Assembly (NCBI GenBank): GCA_003244185.1
Contig: QHBT01000034.1
Location: 1 to 41,171 of the forward strand
Reading direction: 5' to 3'
DNA: 41,171 nucleotides
Origin: Candidatus Dormiibacter spiritus
GTDB taxonomy: Bacteria; Chloroflexota; Dormibacteria; Dormibacterales; Dormibacteraceae
Shown: in pieces, positions 23,267 to 33,030 of the stretch
How positions within the stretch are numbered: the stretch's first letter is position 1
Layout: each line of letters starts with the position of its first letter
The notes under the pieces: generated by a model
The model's database searches: none
What the model was told of the DNA's origin: nothing
Seen by the model: the letters and a program-made list of their open reading frames with translations, nothing else
Made by a program: the position numbers and the translations under genes

Positions 23267-24028
23267 TTGAAGATTGCCGTGACTGTGAAGCAGGTTCCCG
23301 ACCCGAACGGGACGCCTGGACTGGACTCCGACAACACCCTCATGCGCGACCGCGAGGTGGTGCTGGACCCGGGCGATGAGTACGGCATCGAGGAGGCCCT
23401 TCAGCTGAAGGACAAGGCCGGCGGCGAGGTGCTGCTCGTTTCGATGGGTCCTGACAAGGCGCGCGACGCCATCCGCAAGGGTCTTTCCATGGGCGCCGAC
23501 AGGGGGGTTCTCATCAGCGACCCACAGCTCGCGGGGGCCGACGCTCTGCTCACCGCGAAAGCACTCGCGGCGGCCATCAGGGCAGAGGCTGTCGACCTGG
23601 TCGTCTGCGCGACCGAGTCCTACGACGGCTCCACGGGCATGGTGCCGCCAATGCTGGCCGAGCTCTTGGGCGTGCCCCAACTGACCTTCGCCAAGCAGGT
23701 GGAGGTCACCGGGCAGCGGCTGACAGTGCACAGACAGACTGAGGCCGGCTATCAGGTCCTGGAAGCGGAGCTGCCGGCGCTCATCACAGTCACAGCAGGC
23801 ATCGCCGAGCCGCGCTATGCCTCCCTCAAGGGAATCATGGCCGCCCGCTCCAAAGAGGTGAAGGTGATGAGCCTGGCCGAGCTTGCTGTCGAGCCAGGCC
23901 GGCCGGCCGAGTCGGTGGAGTCAATCGAGGACGCTGCTGCGCGAGCTGCAGGGGAGATAGTCGAGGACGACGGGACCTCGGGCGTGGAGCGGATCATGGC
24001 TGCCCTGACTGCGGCAAAGGTGATTTAG
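23267..24028 (+). CDS. etfB: Electron transfer flavoprotein beta subunit
   Basis: A 253-residue ETF beta subunit (AMP-binding half of the ETF heterodimer), accepting electrons from acyl-CoA dehydrogenases. KIAVTVKQVPDPNG is the canonical N-terminus, DEYGIEEALQLKD and VLLVSMGPDKARDAIRKGLSMGADRGVLI the ETF fold, DLVVCATESYDGSTGMVPPMLAELLGVPQLT the nucleotide-binding segment, and AEPRYASLKGIMAARSKEVKV the C-terminal signature. The TTG start is required by the homologous N-terminus, with AAAGGA about 8 nt upstream; the frame is open far upstream inside mobA. It is followed after 2 bp by etfA. No dehydrogenase or ETF:quinone oxidoreductase gene is nearby. Confidence 0.93.
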   Translation: MKIAVTVKQVPDPNGTPGLDSDNTLMRDREVVLDPGDEYGIEEALQLKDKAGGEVLLVSMGPDKARDAIRKGLSMGADRGVLISDPQLAGADALLTAKALAAAIRAEAVDLVVCATESYDGSTGMVPPMLAELLGVPQLTFAKQVEVTGQRLTVHRQTEAGYQVLEAELPALITVTAGIAEPRYASLKGIMAARSKEVKVMSLAELAVEPGRPAESVESIEDAAARAAGEIVEDDGTSGVERIMAALTAAKVI

Positions 24029-24030
24029 CC

Positions 24031-24993
24031 ATGGCGGGCATCTTGGTTTACGCCGAGGTCGCGGAGGCTGGGCCCGCGGCCATCGCGCTGGAGCTTCTGA
24101 GCAAAGCCCGGGAGCTGGGTCAGGTCGATGCCGTCGCCCTGGGTCCGGGCGCCCGGGAGGCGGCGGTTCGACTCGGCGCCTACGGCGCCAGGCGAGTCTT
24201 CCTCAACGACGACCGTGCCTTCGCCGAGTACCTGGCGGAGCCGGCCACAGACTGCCTGGCGGCTCTCATCCAGCGCGAGTCGCCAGATCTCATCCTGTTC
24301 GGTTTCACCTCAGACAGCCGTGAGGTTGCCGGCCGGCTGGGCGCGCGCCTCGATGTGGGTGTGATCTCCAACGCGCTGGACATCTCCAGCGCTGGTGGCG
24401 GCTACACGGCGCAGGTGCCGTACTTCGGCGGAGCGCGGGTGGCCAGCTATCGAGCCAACAACCACCCGGCCATAGTGCTCGTCAGGCCCAAGTCCTTTGA
24501 GGCCAGCGAGTCGGGCGGACAGGCGGAAATGGTGGAGATCGAAGCTGCCATCGCTGAGGGCTCACGCCGGTCACGGATCAGTGAACGCCATGACGAGGTG
24601 TCCGACCAGGTGAAGCTGGAGGATGCGCGGATAGTGGTGGCCGGCGGCCGCGGGCTGGGGGGCCCCGAGAACTTCGCCCTGGTCGAGGGACTGGCGTCCG
24701 CTCTGGGCGGGGCGGCGGGCGCCACGCGCGCCATAGTGGATGCCGGCTGGGTGCCCTACTCCTTTCAGATCGGCCAGACTGGCAAGACGGTCAGGCCGGG
24801 GGTCTACATCGCCGCAGGGATCTCGGGCGCGATGCAGCACACGGTGGGCATGAAGGGCGCCAAAGTGATCGTCGCCATCAACAAGGACGCCCAGGCGCCG
24901 ATCTTGAAACTGGCCGATCTGGGCGTGGTGGGGGATGTGACCAAGATCCTGCCCAGGCTGACGGAGGCGGTGAAGGCCAAGCGCGGCGCCTAG
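24031..24993 (+). CDS. etfA: Electron transfer flavoprotein alpha subunit
   Basis: A 320-residue FAD-binding partner of EtfB. The N-terminal domain I ([23 protein letters not shown], with [23 protein letters not shown]) is followed by the C-terminal FAD domain: [77 protein letters not shown] (key parts GQTGKTVRP and [10 protein letters not shown]), and [12 protein letters not shown] at the end. The ETF-alpha signature for FAD is complete. ATG 24,031 lies 2 bp after the etfB stop, so the two are clearly one operon. Confidence 0.95.
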   Translation: MAGILVYAEVAEAGPAAIALELLSKARELGQVDAVALGPGAREAAVRLGAYGARRVFLNDDRAFAEYLAEPATDCLAALIQRESPDLILFGFTSDSREVAGRLGARLDVGVISNALDISSAGGGYTAQVPYFGGARVASYRANNHPAIVLVRPKSFEASESGGQAEMVEIEAAIAEGSRRSRISERHDEVSDQVKLEDARIVVAGGRGLGGPENFALVEGLASALGGAAGATRAIVDAGWVPYSFQIGQTGKTVRPGVYIAAGISGAMQHTVGMKGAKVIVAINKDAQAPILKLADLGVVGDVTKILPRLTEAVKAKRGA

Positions 24994-25067
24994 GACCGCA
25001 CGCCGCCTGCGGCTTGCCGGAGCGAGCGCCCTGCCCCGAGCTACTGCCCAATCGGCCGTTACGCAAC

Positions 25068-25073
25068 TAGCAT
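25068..25073 (+). promoter_or_regulatory. Candidate -10 box of the acetyl-CoA synthetase operon
   Basis: TAGCAT lies about 46 nt before the acs ATG, which itself has a strong RBS, so this operon would have a normal leader. A TGCCCA hexamer 17 bp upstream is a poor -35. The etfA-acs gap of 125 bp holds no gene. Confidence 0.3.
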
Positions 25074-25118
25074 TGCTTCCAGCACCTCGCTTCTCACCAC
25101 AACGGAGGAAGTCCAGCC

Positions 25119-27095
<1,977 letters not shown>

Positions 27096-27305
27096 TTGGA
27101 GGTGAGGGCGGAGCTGGTCGGCAACGTCTGGAAGGTGGAAGCCCAGGCCGGCCAGCAGGTCGAGGAAGAGGACGTGTTGCTCATCCTGGAGTCGATGAAG
27201 ATGGAGATCCCGGTCACTGCTCCCATCCGCGGCACTGTCAAGGAGATCAGGGTCAAGGAGCAGGACGTGGTCAAGGAAGGCCAGGTCCTGGCGGTGATCG
27301 AATAA
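27096..27305 (+). CDS. Free-standing biotinyl/lipoyl attachment protein (TB7.3-like)
   Basis: A 69-residue single-domain protein that closely resembles the mycobacterial biotinylated protein TB7.3. VRAELVGNVWKVEAQAGQQVEEEDVLLILESMKMEIPVTAPIRGTVKEIRVKEQDVVKEGQVLAVIE forms the whole hammerhead fold (key parts LESMKMEIP and GQVLAVIE), with Lys35 in the ESMKM motif as the biotinylation site. It would carry CO2 for an acyl-CoA carboxylase, which is not encoded in this window. The TTG start directly follows the acs TAG, with GAAGAGG upstream, so the two are translated in sequence. The lipoyl alternative is less likely, because the MKM motif is the biotin signature. Confidence 0.88.
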   Translation: MEVRAELVGNVWKVEAQAGQQVEEEDVLLILESMKMEIPVTAPIRGTVKEIRVKEQDVVKEGQVLAVIE

Positions 27306-27307
27306 CG

Positions 27308-27811
27308 GTGACCAACCCCGTCGGAGCGGCGCCCAGCGAGGTGCCGGGCGCCGCTCGCCAACGAGTCCGCCTCACGCCCCGCCTCCGGGCTGTGCTGGCC
27401 GCGGTGCCGGCCGCCGACTCGGTGGCGGACATCGGAGCGGGCGGCGGCCAGGTGGCCCTCGCGCTCCGCGAGAGAGGTCTGGAGGTCATCGCGACTGAGC
27501 TGACGGAGGCCGGGCATGCCTTGCTGCCGCCGGAGCTGGACAGGCGCTGCGGCGACGGCCTTCAGGGCCTGGTCCCGGGCGAGGTGGAGGGCGCGGTCCT
27601 GGCCGGGCTGGGCGGGCACAGCATCATCCGCATCCTGACCCGGTCGCCGGCGGTGGTGGCCAGCCTGGCCTGGCTCGTGCTCCAGCCGCAGCAGCACTCA
27701 GAAGCCCTGGAGCAGTGGCTGAGCGATGCTAATTACCGAGTGGAGCAGCGGTCAGGTGTGATGGAGCGAGGCCGCTCCTATACAGTCCTCAGAGCCCGGC
27801 CACCGGCGTGA
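27308..27811 (+). CDS. trmK: TrmK-like tRNA (adenine22-N1)-methyltransferase
   Basis: A 167-residue class I SAM methyltransferase. LTPRLRAVLAAVPAADSVADIGAGGGQVALALRERGLEVIATELTEAG is motif I and the SAM-ribose region, RRCGDGLQGLVPGEVEGAVLAGLGGHSIIRIL matches the TrmK GDGL-x-PGE-x-AGMGG-x-I block (here GLGG), and LQPQQHSEALEQWLSDANYRVE continues the family pattern. TrmK methylates A22 of some tRNAs in Gram-positive bacteria. The protein is somewhat shorter than B. subtilis TrmK (about 235) and the usual DIGTDHA motif is DIGAGGG, so the activity is probable, not certain. The GTG start is 2 nt after the biotinyl gene stop. Confidence 0.7.
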   Translation: MTNPVGAAPSEVPGAARQRVRLTPRLRAVLAAVPAADSVADIGAGGGQVALALRERGLEVIATELTEAGHALLPPELDRRCGDGLQGLVPGEVEGAVLAGLGGHSIIRILTRSPAVVASLAWLVLQPQQHSEALEQWLSDANYRVEQRSGVMERGRSYTVLRARPPA

Positions 27812-28503
27812 ACGCCCCCGAAACCGCCCTCCGGCATCAGCAGCTGACCGCCCGGTCCGTCCAGCTCAGGCATCGTCAGGAGCGGGATCGGGAAGAGCTG
27901 GAGACCCACGCCGAGGTTGACGACCTGCGGCAGCAGGTGGCCAGCGCGGAGGCGCGCTTGGCGGTGCTCAACTCGGGCCTTAACGATTGGGAGCGTGAGG
28001 TTGGGCTGCACAGGGCGCGGATGCAGTCTCGGCAGCGGGATCTGATGAGCGGACGGCTCAAGAACTCGGCCGAGCTGATGAAACTAGATCACGAGGTTCA
28101 GGGGCTGAAGCTCAAGCTGGGCCAGGAGGAGGACCGGGAACTGGAGCTGATGGAAGAGCAGGAAGCCGCCCAGGCGACCCTGCGCCGGCTCGGCGCCGAG
28201 CTGTCGGCGGCCGCGCAGCGCGCCGATGCCGCCCGGCCGGCGCTCCAGGCGCGGGTCAGGGCAGCTGAAGTCGAGTTGGCCCAAGTCGATGCCGAACGCG
28301 AATCGCTCTGGTCGGCTCTGCCACCGGAATGGCAGGCCGTCTACAGCCGGGTCGAGAGCCGCCTGGCCGACCCGGTCGCCCAGGTGGAGCACGCCCAGTG
28401 CCAGAGCTGCCGGGTCGGTCTCACCTCCAGCGGGCTCCAGGGGCTCCGCAGAGGCCAGGTCCTGCTCTGCGACAACTGCGGACGCCTGCTGGTGATGGTC
28501 TGA
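27808..28503 (+). CDS. C4-type zinc-ribbon protein with long coiled coil (COG1579)
   Basis: A 231-residue protein. Residues about 10-185 form a long coiled coil (ELETHAEVDDLRQQVASAEARLAVL, ELMKLDHEVQGLKLKLGQEEDRELEL), and the C-terminus holds a zinc ribbon with two Cys pairs, CQSCRVGL and CDNCGRLL. SGRLKNSAELMKLDHEV is a conserved signature of this family. The function is poorly known; members are often beside Nif3-type or tRNA-methylation genes and RNase H, as here, and nucleic-acid binding is suggested. GTG 27,808 overlaps the trmK stop (GTGA). Confidence 0.88.
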   Translation: MNAPETALRHQQLTARSVQLRHRQERDREELETHAEVDDLRQQVASAEARLAVLNSGLNDWEREVGLHRARMQSRQRDLMSGRLKNSAELMKLDHEVQGLKLKLGQEEDRELELMEEQEAAQATLRRLGAELSAAAQRADAARPALQARVRAAEVELAQVDAERESLWSALPPEWQAVYSRVESRLADPVAQVEHAQCQSCRVGLTSSGLQGLRRGQVLLCDNCGRLLVMV

Positions 28504-28937
28504 GCCACGCCCAGCCGCCGCGGTCGCTGCGGCTCTTCACGGACGGCGCGGCGCGAGGAAATCCCGGTCCGGCAGGGCTCGGCCTGGTCATCGAGGACTC
28601 GGCGGGCCAGCGCCTCTGGGGCGGCTGCCGCTTCATTGGCACGGCCACCAACAACCAGGCGGAGTACCTGGCCCTGATCGAGGGTTTGCAGCGAGTCGGC
28701 GAGTGGCGCCCGGACAAGCTTGAGGTCTACCTTGACTCACTCCTGGTAGTGGAGCAGATGAGGGGCCACTACCGGGTCAAAGCTGTCGAGTTGAAGCCGC
28801 TGCATCGCCAAGCCCAGGCGCTTCTGGCCGGCTTTTCCGATGCCAGCATCGCCCACGTCCGGCGCGAGAACAACCGCGGTGCTGACGCGATGGCCAACAG
28901 GGCGATCGACGAGTACAGCCCATCCGCCGACGATTGA
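28500..28937 (+). CDS. rnhA: Ribonuclease HI-type protein
   Basis: A 145-residue RNase H fold that would cut RNA in RNA-DNA hybrids. LRLFTDGAARGNPGPAGLGLVIED holds the first catalytic Asp, NNQAEYLALIEGL the Glu, LEVYLDSLLVVEQM the second Asp, and RRENNRGADAMANRAID the last Asp, so the DEDD set is complete. The start is odd: the upstream frame has no ATG, GTG or TTG between the Zn-ribbon stop region and the first strand. A CTG at 28,500 overlaps the previous stop (CTGA) and is my best guess. An ATG at 28,329 exists, but would translate the Zn-ribbon gene out of frame. The neighbourhood Zn-ribbon/RNase H/rnpB matches actinobacteria. Confidence 0.85.
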   Translation: MSHAQPPRSLRLFTDGAARGNPGPAGLGLVIEDSAGQRLWGGCRFIGTATNNQAEYLALIEGLQRVGEWRPDKLEVYLDSLLVVEQMRGHYRVKAVELKPLHRQAQALLAGFSDASIAHVRRENNRGADAMANRAIDEYSPSADD

Positions 28938-29002
28938 GCCGGCACCACGCCACGCTCGAAAGAGACGGGCCGAGCGCTTGTGAACCGCCCAGGTGCAGGT
29001 GG

Positions 29003-29008
29003 TAACAT
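29003..29008 (+). promoter_or_regulatory. Candidate -10 box of the RNase P RNA gene
   Basis: TAACAT lies 7 nt before the predicted 5' end of rnpB at 29,016, the right place for transcription to begin there. TTGTGA about 19 bp upstream is a possible, rather distant -35. Confidence 0.5.
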
Positions 29009-29015
29009 CGGCGCT

Positions 29016-29392
29016 GGTCGAGGCGGCCGGGTGACCGCTCCGCACTAAATATGCGGGGAGGAAAGTCCGGGCTCCACAGAGCAGGGCGCTGGGTAACGCC
29101 CAGTCAGGGCGACCTGAAGGAAAGTGCCACAGAAATGACACCGCCGGCCTTTAGGCCGGTAAGGGTGAAATGGTGCGGTAAGAGCGCACCGGCGGTCGGG
29201 TGACCGGCCGGCCAGGCAAACCCCGCCCGGAGCAAGACCAAATAGGAGGGCGCCGCCCGCGGTGCGGGAGAAACGCTGCTCGCCGAGCCCTCGGGTCGCG
29301 GTCGCAAGAGACGCCGGGCAACCGGCGTCCCAGAGAGATGGTCACCACCCCCCCAAGGGGCACAGAACCCGGCTTACAGGCCGCTCTCGACC
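29016..29392 (+). ncRNA. rnpB: RNase P RNA (bacterial type A)
   Basis: The catalytic RNA of RNase P. The conserved P4 5' strand with GAGGAAAGTCCGGGCTCC is at about 29,058-29,075, and the 3' universal segment ACAGAA-CCGGCTTACAG is at about 29,362-29,380. The ends pair as P1: GGTCGAGGCGGCC near 29,016 with GGCCGCTCTCGACC near 29,379-29,392 (with a small bulge). The length of about 377 nt is normal for type A. Internal hairpins such as GACGCCGGGCAACCGGCGTC are also as expected. Boundaries are read from P1 pairing and may be off by a few bases. Confidence 0.95.
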
Positions 29393-29468
29393 ACTTCAGC
29401 CACGGGTGCCCGCCGCCCCTGTCACCCAACTGCGAGCTGCCGGTGCTCAGAGTGGGGAGGCATAGAAC

Positions 29469-30032
29469 TTGAGAAGGCTGCTGGCGGCGGGCGTCGTCGG
29501 GGCCGTCGTGATCGGCGTCCTCCTCCTGGCGCTCGCCTATCGCAACCAGAGTCGCTCAAGCCAGCAACCGTCGGAGCCGGGAGTGGGCGAGGCGCAGGGG
29601 CTGCTGGGCCAGGCCGGATTCCGGATCAAGGTCAGCCATGTCACCCGGGATCTCCCGCAGGCCGGCCTGCCGGCGGCCGGCGCTGGCCTGCGCTACGTCG
29701 GACTAGACGTCACCTTCTACAACGACTCGCAGAGCCAGCAGCGAGCCGACCCCGGCGACTTTCAGCTGCGCGATTCGCAGGGAGGGCTGCACAGCCACGT
29801 CGGGCTGGGGGCAAGCTCAGGACAGTGTGCCGCCTGGCGTGTGGCGGACCTGCACGCCAGGGGGAAGGAGGGCGAACCGCCGCGCGACCAGTCGGCCGAC
29901 CAGGTGGGCCCGGTGTTCGGCCCTGTCGGCCTCTGCTTCGAGGCTGGTGGCGCCCCCGCTGGGCCCCTGGTTCTGCTCTGGAATCCAGACGTCGGGTTCT
30001 TGCTGCCCGGAGTCCAGCTGACGCTGCCTTAG
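29469..30032 (+). CDS. Secreted or membrane-anchored protein of unknown function
   Basis: A 187-residue protein with one N-terminal membrane segment or uncleaved signal (RRLLAAGVVGAVVIGVLLLALAY, residues 2-24), a low-complexity linker, and an extracytoplasmic domain with GLRYVGLDVTFYNDSQSQQRADPGDFQLRDSQGG. That segment is the typical DUF4352-like core (a beta sandwich with 'YVxLDVTFxNxS'). LWNPDVGFLLPGVQLTLP ends it. The function is unknown; it resembles the element-borne protein at 7,611-8,207 in general architecture. The TTG start at 29,469 has GGGGAGG upstream. It lies between rnpB and the convergent AHSA1 gene. Confidence 0.65.
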   Translation: MRRLLAAGVVGAVVIGVLLLALAYRNQSRSSQQPSEPGVGEAQGLLGQAGFRIKVSHVTRDLPQAGLPAAGAGLRYVGLDVTFYNDSQSQQRADPGDFQLRDSQGGLHSHVGLGASSGQCAAWRVADLHARGKEGEPPRDQSADQVGPVFGPVGLCFEAGGAPAGPLVLLWNPDVGFLLPGVQLTLP

Positions 30033-30101
30033 CGCCGGAGGATCTCGGAGGCTGAGAAGTTCCCGCAGGGCTCATGGGTCTCCGACACTGGTCAGGTCGG
30101 C

Positions 30102-30133
30102 GCGGTGAGGGGAGGCCGACCTCCCCTCACCGC
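30102..30133. terminator. Strong GC-rich hairpin, bidirectional terminator candidate
   Basis: A perfect 14-bp stem (GCGGTGAGGGGAGG with CCTCCCCTCACCGC) with a four-base loop CCGA sits between convergent genes, 70 bp after one stop and 13 bp after the other. There is no clear T-run on either side, so it would be a GC-type terminator or mRNA-end stabiliser. Confidence 0.7.
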
Positions 30134-30145
30134 TGTGGGTCAACT

Positions 30146-30616
30146 TCAAATGGTTGCCAGAAGCTCGGCGAGCCGGTCCCCCGACTCGGTAGCCCCGGTC
30201 TCCATTCCGGCGCCGACCATGCCGTCACGGTCCTCAATCGACTGGTAGACGGATTTCGTCGTCATCCGGGTCTTGCCGTCGACGTCTTCCAGAGTGACAG
30301 TCTCCATCAGCACATGGCCCGGCATGCCTTCGAATTCAAAGGTGTTGACAATGCGCTCCGGCGGAACTATCGCGTGATACACGCCGTGGAAGGCGTACTC
30401 ACTGCCGTCGGGCTCGCGGCCTATGAACCGCCAGGCACCGCCGGGTCTCAAATCCATTTTGTCGACGATGGTGGTCTGGCTCCTCGGGCCCCACCACTTG
30501 GGTATCAGATTGGGATCGGTGATGGCTTTGAACACCACCTCTCGCGGCGCATCGAAGACCCGGGTCACCACTACCTCTTGCGTGCCCGGCCGGACAATGA
30601 ATTCAGTGCTTGTCAT
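30146..30616 (-). CDS. AHSA1/SRPBCC-domain protein
   Basis: A 156-residue START/SRPBCC-fold protein. EVVVTRVFDAPREVVFKAITDPNLIPKWWGP is the AHSA1 N-terminal signature, DLRPGGAWRFIGREPDGSEYAFHGVYHAIVPPERIVNTFEFEG the central strands, and VTLEDVDGKTRMTTKSVYQSIEDRDGMVGAGMETGATESGDRLAELL the end. Such proteins bind small hydrophobic ligands; the function is usually unknown. It lies 60 bp downstream of an ArsR-family regulator on the same strand, the very common ArsR/AHSA1 pair seen in soil bacteria. The ATG has GAAGGAGAA upstream. Confidence 0.9.
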   Translation of the reverse strand: MTSTEFIVRPGTQEVVVTRVFDAPREVVFKAITDPNLIPKWWGPRSQTTIVDKMDLRPGGAWRFIGREPDGSEYAFHGVYHAIVPPERIVNTFEFEGMPGHVLMETVTLEDVDGKTRMTTKSVYQSIEDRDGMVGAGMETGATESGDRLAELLATI

Positions 30617-30676
30617 GTGACTTCTCCTTCATTTCGCATCGCTGTTAGGGGTCGAATTGTTTGATGGGTGGAGCTC

Positions 30677-31024
30677 TTATCGATCGTTACGTCCCTCCTC
30701 CTCGTCCTTGAGCTGCCGTAGGTAGTCGTCGAGCCGGTCGAACCGCTCTTCCCAGAGCTCGCGATAGCGCTCCAGCCAGTCGGCCACCTCCTTCAGGCGC
30801 TGCACCTCGAGTTGACAGGGGCGCCACTGCGCTTGTCGCCCCTGAGTGATCAGGCCCGCTCGCTGGAGCACCTTCAAATGCTTCGAGACCCCGGGAAGAC
30901 TGAGCTTGAAGGGCGCGGCCAGCTCGGTGACCGTCGCCTGTCCTTCGCCGAGGCGGGCGAGGATCGCCCGCCGCGTCGGATCAGCCAGGGCCGCGAAGGT
31001 GACGCTCAATTCATCAGTGCTCAT
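30677..31024 (-). CDS. ArsR-family transcriptional regulator
   Basis: A 115-residue winged-helix repressor. FAALADPTRRAILARLGEGQATVTELAAPFKLSLPGVSKHLKVLQRAGLITQGRQAQWRPCQL covers the whole HTH-wing (recognition helix SLPGVSKHLKVL, wing QGRQAQWRPCQ), and a charged C-terminal helix ERYRELWEERFDRLDDYLRQLK probably dimerises. No metal-binding CxC motif is present (one Cys only), so a metal sensor is unlikely. It heads an operon with the AHSA1 gene. The promoter-operator at 31,043-31,088 has a CTAATTAG-CTAGTTAG repeat over the transcription start, suggesting autorepression. Confidence 0.9.
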   Translation of the reverse strand: MSTDELSVTFAALADPTRRAILARLGEGQATVTELAAPFKLSLPGVSKHLKVLQRAGLITQGRQAQWRPCQLEVQRLKEVADWLERYRELWEERFDRLDDYLRQLKDEEEGRNDR

Positions 31025-31042
31025 GTGTACTTTTCCAGCTGG

Positions 31043-31088
31043 CTAATTAGCTAGTTAGAAGAATAGCAGTTGCTGGACTTGCTGTCAA
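31043..31088 (-). promoter_or_regulatory. ArsR/AHSA1 promoter with operator repeat
   Basis: On the minus strand TTGACA (31,088-31,083) and TATTCT (31,065-31,060) are 17 bp apart, nearly ideal sigma-70. Immediately downstream, 31,043-31,058 reads CTAATTAG then CTAGTTAG (plus strand), two near-palindromic octamers covering the expected start point near 31,053. Binding of ArsR there would block transcription. The leader is about 30 nt. Confidence 0.75.
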
Positions 31089-31314
31089 GGGAGTGCCGCG
31101 ACCGCGACTTCCACCCGGCTCTTTCACGCCGCGGCAACTGCCTGCCCGGGCCGCGCACCTTGCCCGTCAGCCAGCTCAGACGCGCTCCAAACTGTTGTTC
31201 GTAGGACGTCGCGCGGACTACGTGATGTTGGGGCGCCTGTGCAAGGCGACCCTAGATGTAGTGCGTACAGGCGCGATCCGTGATCGAGCCCCACAACATG
31301 TGGCGTTAGCGGCG

Positions 31315-31385
31315 TTGACAAAGCCCGGGACTGACGCTAGGGTGTGTGGTAGATCGCGGTGAAATGTGGGGAAGAGTGGTAAACA
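31315..31385 (+). promoter_or_regulatory. dcw-cluster promoter with MraZ-box-like repeats
   Basis: TTGACA (31,315-31,320) and TAGGGT (31,338-31,343) are 17 bp apart. Just downstream lie three 10-bp direct repeats: GCGGTGAAAT, GTGGGGAAGA, GTGGTAAACA (31,356-31,385), which share the GTGG core with 10-bp spacing, as known for MraZ operators upstream of mraZ in other bacteria. MraZ is encoded about 120 bp downstream, so autoregulation is expected. The rest of the 478-bp gap (31,089-31,314 and 31,386-31,502) shows no gene. Confidence 0.75.
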
Positions 31386-31502
31386 ACGCAATGCAGCAGC
31401 ACACATCCCAGCCAACGTCGCACCACAATTTCAGCTTCGTCTCGCAGCTGCTCTTCCCCGCTGCCGCGGTTTTCTTCACAGCGGCCCAGCAAGCCTAGGC
31501 AT

Positions 31503-31937
31503 ATGTTCTCGGGTACGCATCGGGTCCGGGTGGACGAGAAGGGCAGGTTGGCGGTCCCGGCCCAAATCCGGCGCCAGCTCCCCGAAGGCAGTTACATCTC
31601 TATCGGTCAGGATCAGGTGCTCACCATCTACCCACCCGGACTCTGGGAACGCCTGGCCAGCGGTCTGCAGGACCCCCTCTTGGGGCCGGAGCAGCGGGCC
31701 CTGGCGCGAACGCTCTTCTCCAAGGCAGTCCCCTGCGAGTTCGACTTGCAGGGTCGCGTTAGCCTCTCGCCGGAACAGCGGCGCCTGGCTGTCATCGAAC
31801 CCCGCTCGACAGTGGCGGTGATCGGCAGCGGAGCCAGGGTCGAGATCTGGGCCGAAGACCGCTGGGACACCTATTCAGGCGAAGTGGAGGCGCGCTTCGA
31901 CGAGTTGGCTGACCAGGTGATCAAGCAAGGCGTTTAG
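31503..31937 (+). CDS. mraZ: Transcriptional regulator MraZ
   Basis: A 144-residue double-AbrB-like DNA-binding protein that represses or activates the division and cell-wall cluster. FSGTHRVRVDEKGRLAVPAQIRRQL is the first swapped-hairpin domain with the DxKGRLxxP motif, and EFDLQGRVSLSPEQRRLAVI is the second, with DxxGR. Length and position (first gene of the cluster) are typical. ATG 31,503 has no strong RBS. rsmH follows after 14 bp. Confidence 0.95.
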   Translation: MFSGTHRVRVDEKGRLAVPAQIRRQLPEGSYISIGQDQVLTIYPPGLWERLASGLQDPLLGPEQRALARTLFSKAVPCEFDLQGRVSLSPEQRRLAVIEPRSTVAVIGSGARVEIWAEDRWDTYSGEVEARFDELADQVIKQGV

Positions 31938-31951
31938 CCGAACGCACCGAC

Positions 31952-32869
31952 GTGCACATCGCAGTTCTTTCACAAGCCTCAATACGACTCCTGCAACCCC
32001 TGCCGGGTGCTGTCTTCGTCGACTGCACCTTCGGCGCCGGCGGCCACAGCCGCCGGCTGCTGGAGCAGATCCAACCGGGCGGCCGGCTGCTGGCGCTCGA
32101 CCAGGACGAGCGCGCCGTTCAGGCGGCGCGTCAGCTGGCGGAACAGTGGCCCGGCGCGGTCACCGCGGTTCATGGCAACTTCGCTGATCTCGTCCAACTG
32201 GCGGGGGAGCACGGCTTCACAGCAGTCGCTGGCATCCTCTTCGATCTGGGCTTCTCGAGTGATCAGCTGGAGGACCCGCAGCGTGGTTTCAGCTTCCTGC
32301 ACGAGGGCCCCCTGGACATGCGCATGAACCGCACCCAGCAGCTGACAGCAGCGCAAGTGGTGAATGAACTGCCAGCCCGGGAGCTGGCGCATCTAATTCG
32401 ATCTCTCGGTGAGGAGAGATGGGCGGCGCGGATTGCCGAGTTCATCGCGGCCAGGCGTCCGCTGACCACCACTCTCGATCTGGCTGAAGCAGTAAAAGCG
32501 GCGATGCCCAGGGGCGCCTGGCCCAAGGGTACCCACCCAGCGACCCGAACCTTCCAAGCGATCCGCATGCACGTCAACGACGAGCTGGGAAGCTTGCGCA
32601 GGGGTCTGGCAGGAGCCACTCAGATACTCAATCCCGGTGGGCGTATGGCGGCGATTTCCTTCCACAGCCTGGAAGACGCTGAAGTGAAACGCTTCTTCAT
32701 CGCCGAGTCGAAGGACTGCCTCTGTCCCCCGCAGCAGCCAGTCTGTACCTGCGCTCACCGGGCCACGCTTCGGATCCTCACCCGCAAGCCTCTGCGCCCT
32801 GACGAGGCGGAGGTGACGAACAACCCCCGGAGCCGTTCCGCTCGCCTGCGAGCAGCCGAGCGCCTCTAG
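31952..32869 (+). CDS. rsmH: 16S rRNA (cytosine1402-N4)-methyltransferase
   Basis: A 305-residue SAM methyltransferase that modifies C1402 of 16S rRNA. FVDCTFGAGGHSRRLLEQ is the SAM motif I, LALDQDERAVQAA the ribose-binding acid, GILFDLGFSSDQLEDPQRGFSF the motif IV region (usually DLGVSSxQxD), GPLDMRMN a hallmark of RsmH, HPATRTFQAIRMHVNDEL the helical insert, and AAISFHSLEDAEVKRFF the C-terminal block. GTG 31,952 is 14 bp after mraZ. Full family length, nothing missing. Confidence 0.96.
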   Translation: MHIAVLSQASIRLLQPLPGAVFVDCTFGAGGHSRRLLEQIQPGGRLLALDQDERAVQAARQLAEQWPGAVTAVHGNFADLVQLAGEHGFTAVAGILFDLGFSSDQLEDPQRGFSFLHEGPLDMRMNRTQQLTAAQVVNELPARELAHLIRSLGEERWAARIAEFIAARRPLTTTLDLAEAVKAAMPRGAWPKGTHPATRTFQAIRMHVNDELGSLRRGLAGATQILNPGGRMAAISFHSLEDAEVKRFFIAESKDCLCPPQQPVCTCAHRATLRILTRKPLRPDEAEVTNNPRSRSARLRAAERL

Positions 32870-33030
32870 TGAACGGTTGACGACAGCCAGTCCTTCACAA
32901 CCCGGCTCCAGTTCTAACCACCAAGTCCTGGCGGGCAGCGGCTCTTTCCCCGAAACCCGCGCCGCAGCGCCCGCCAGGCACCAATTCCGCACGGCGTCAC
33001 AGCAGTCACATTCCAGCAACGAGGCACCAC

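Noticed and set aside
29151..29472. Open frames on both strands inside rnpB
   Set aside because: Overlap the RNase P RNA, whose conserved blocks and P1 pairing explain this sequence.
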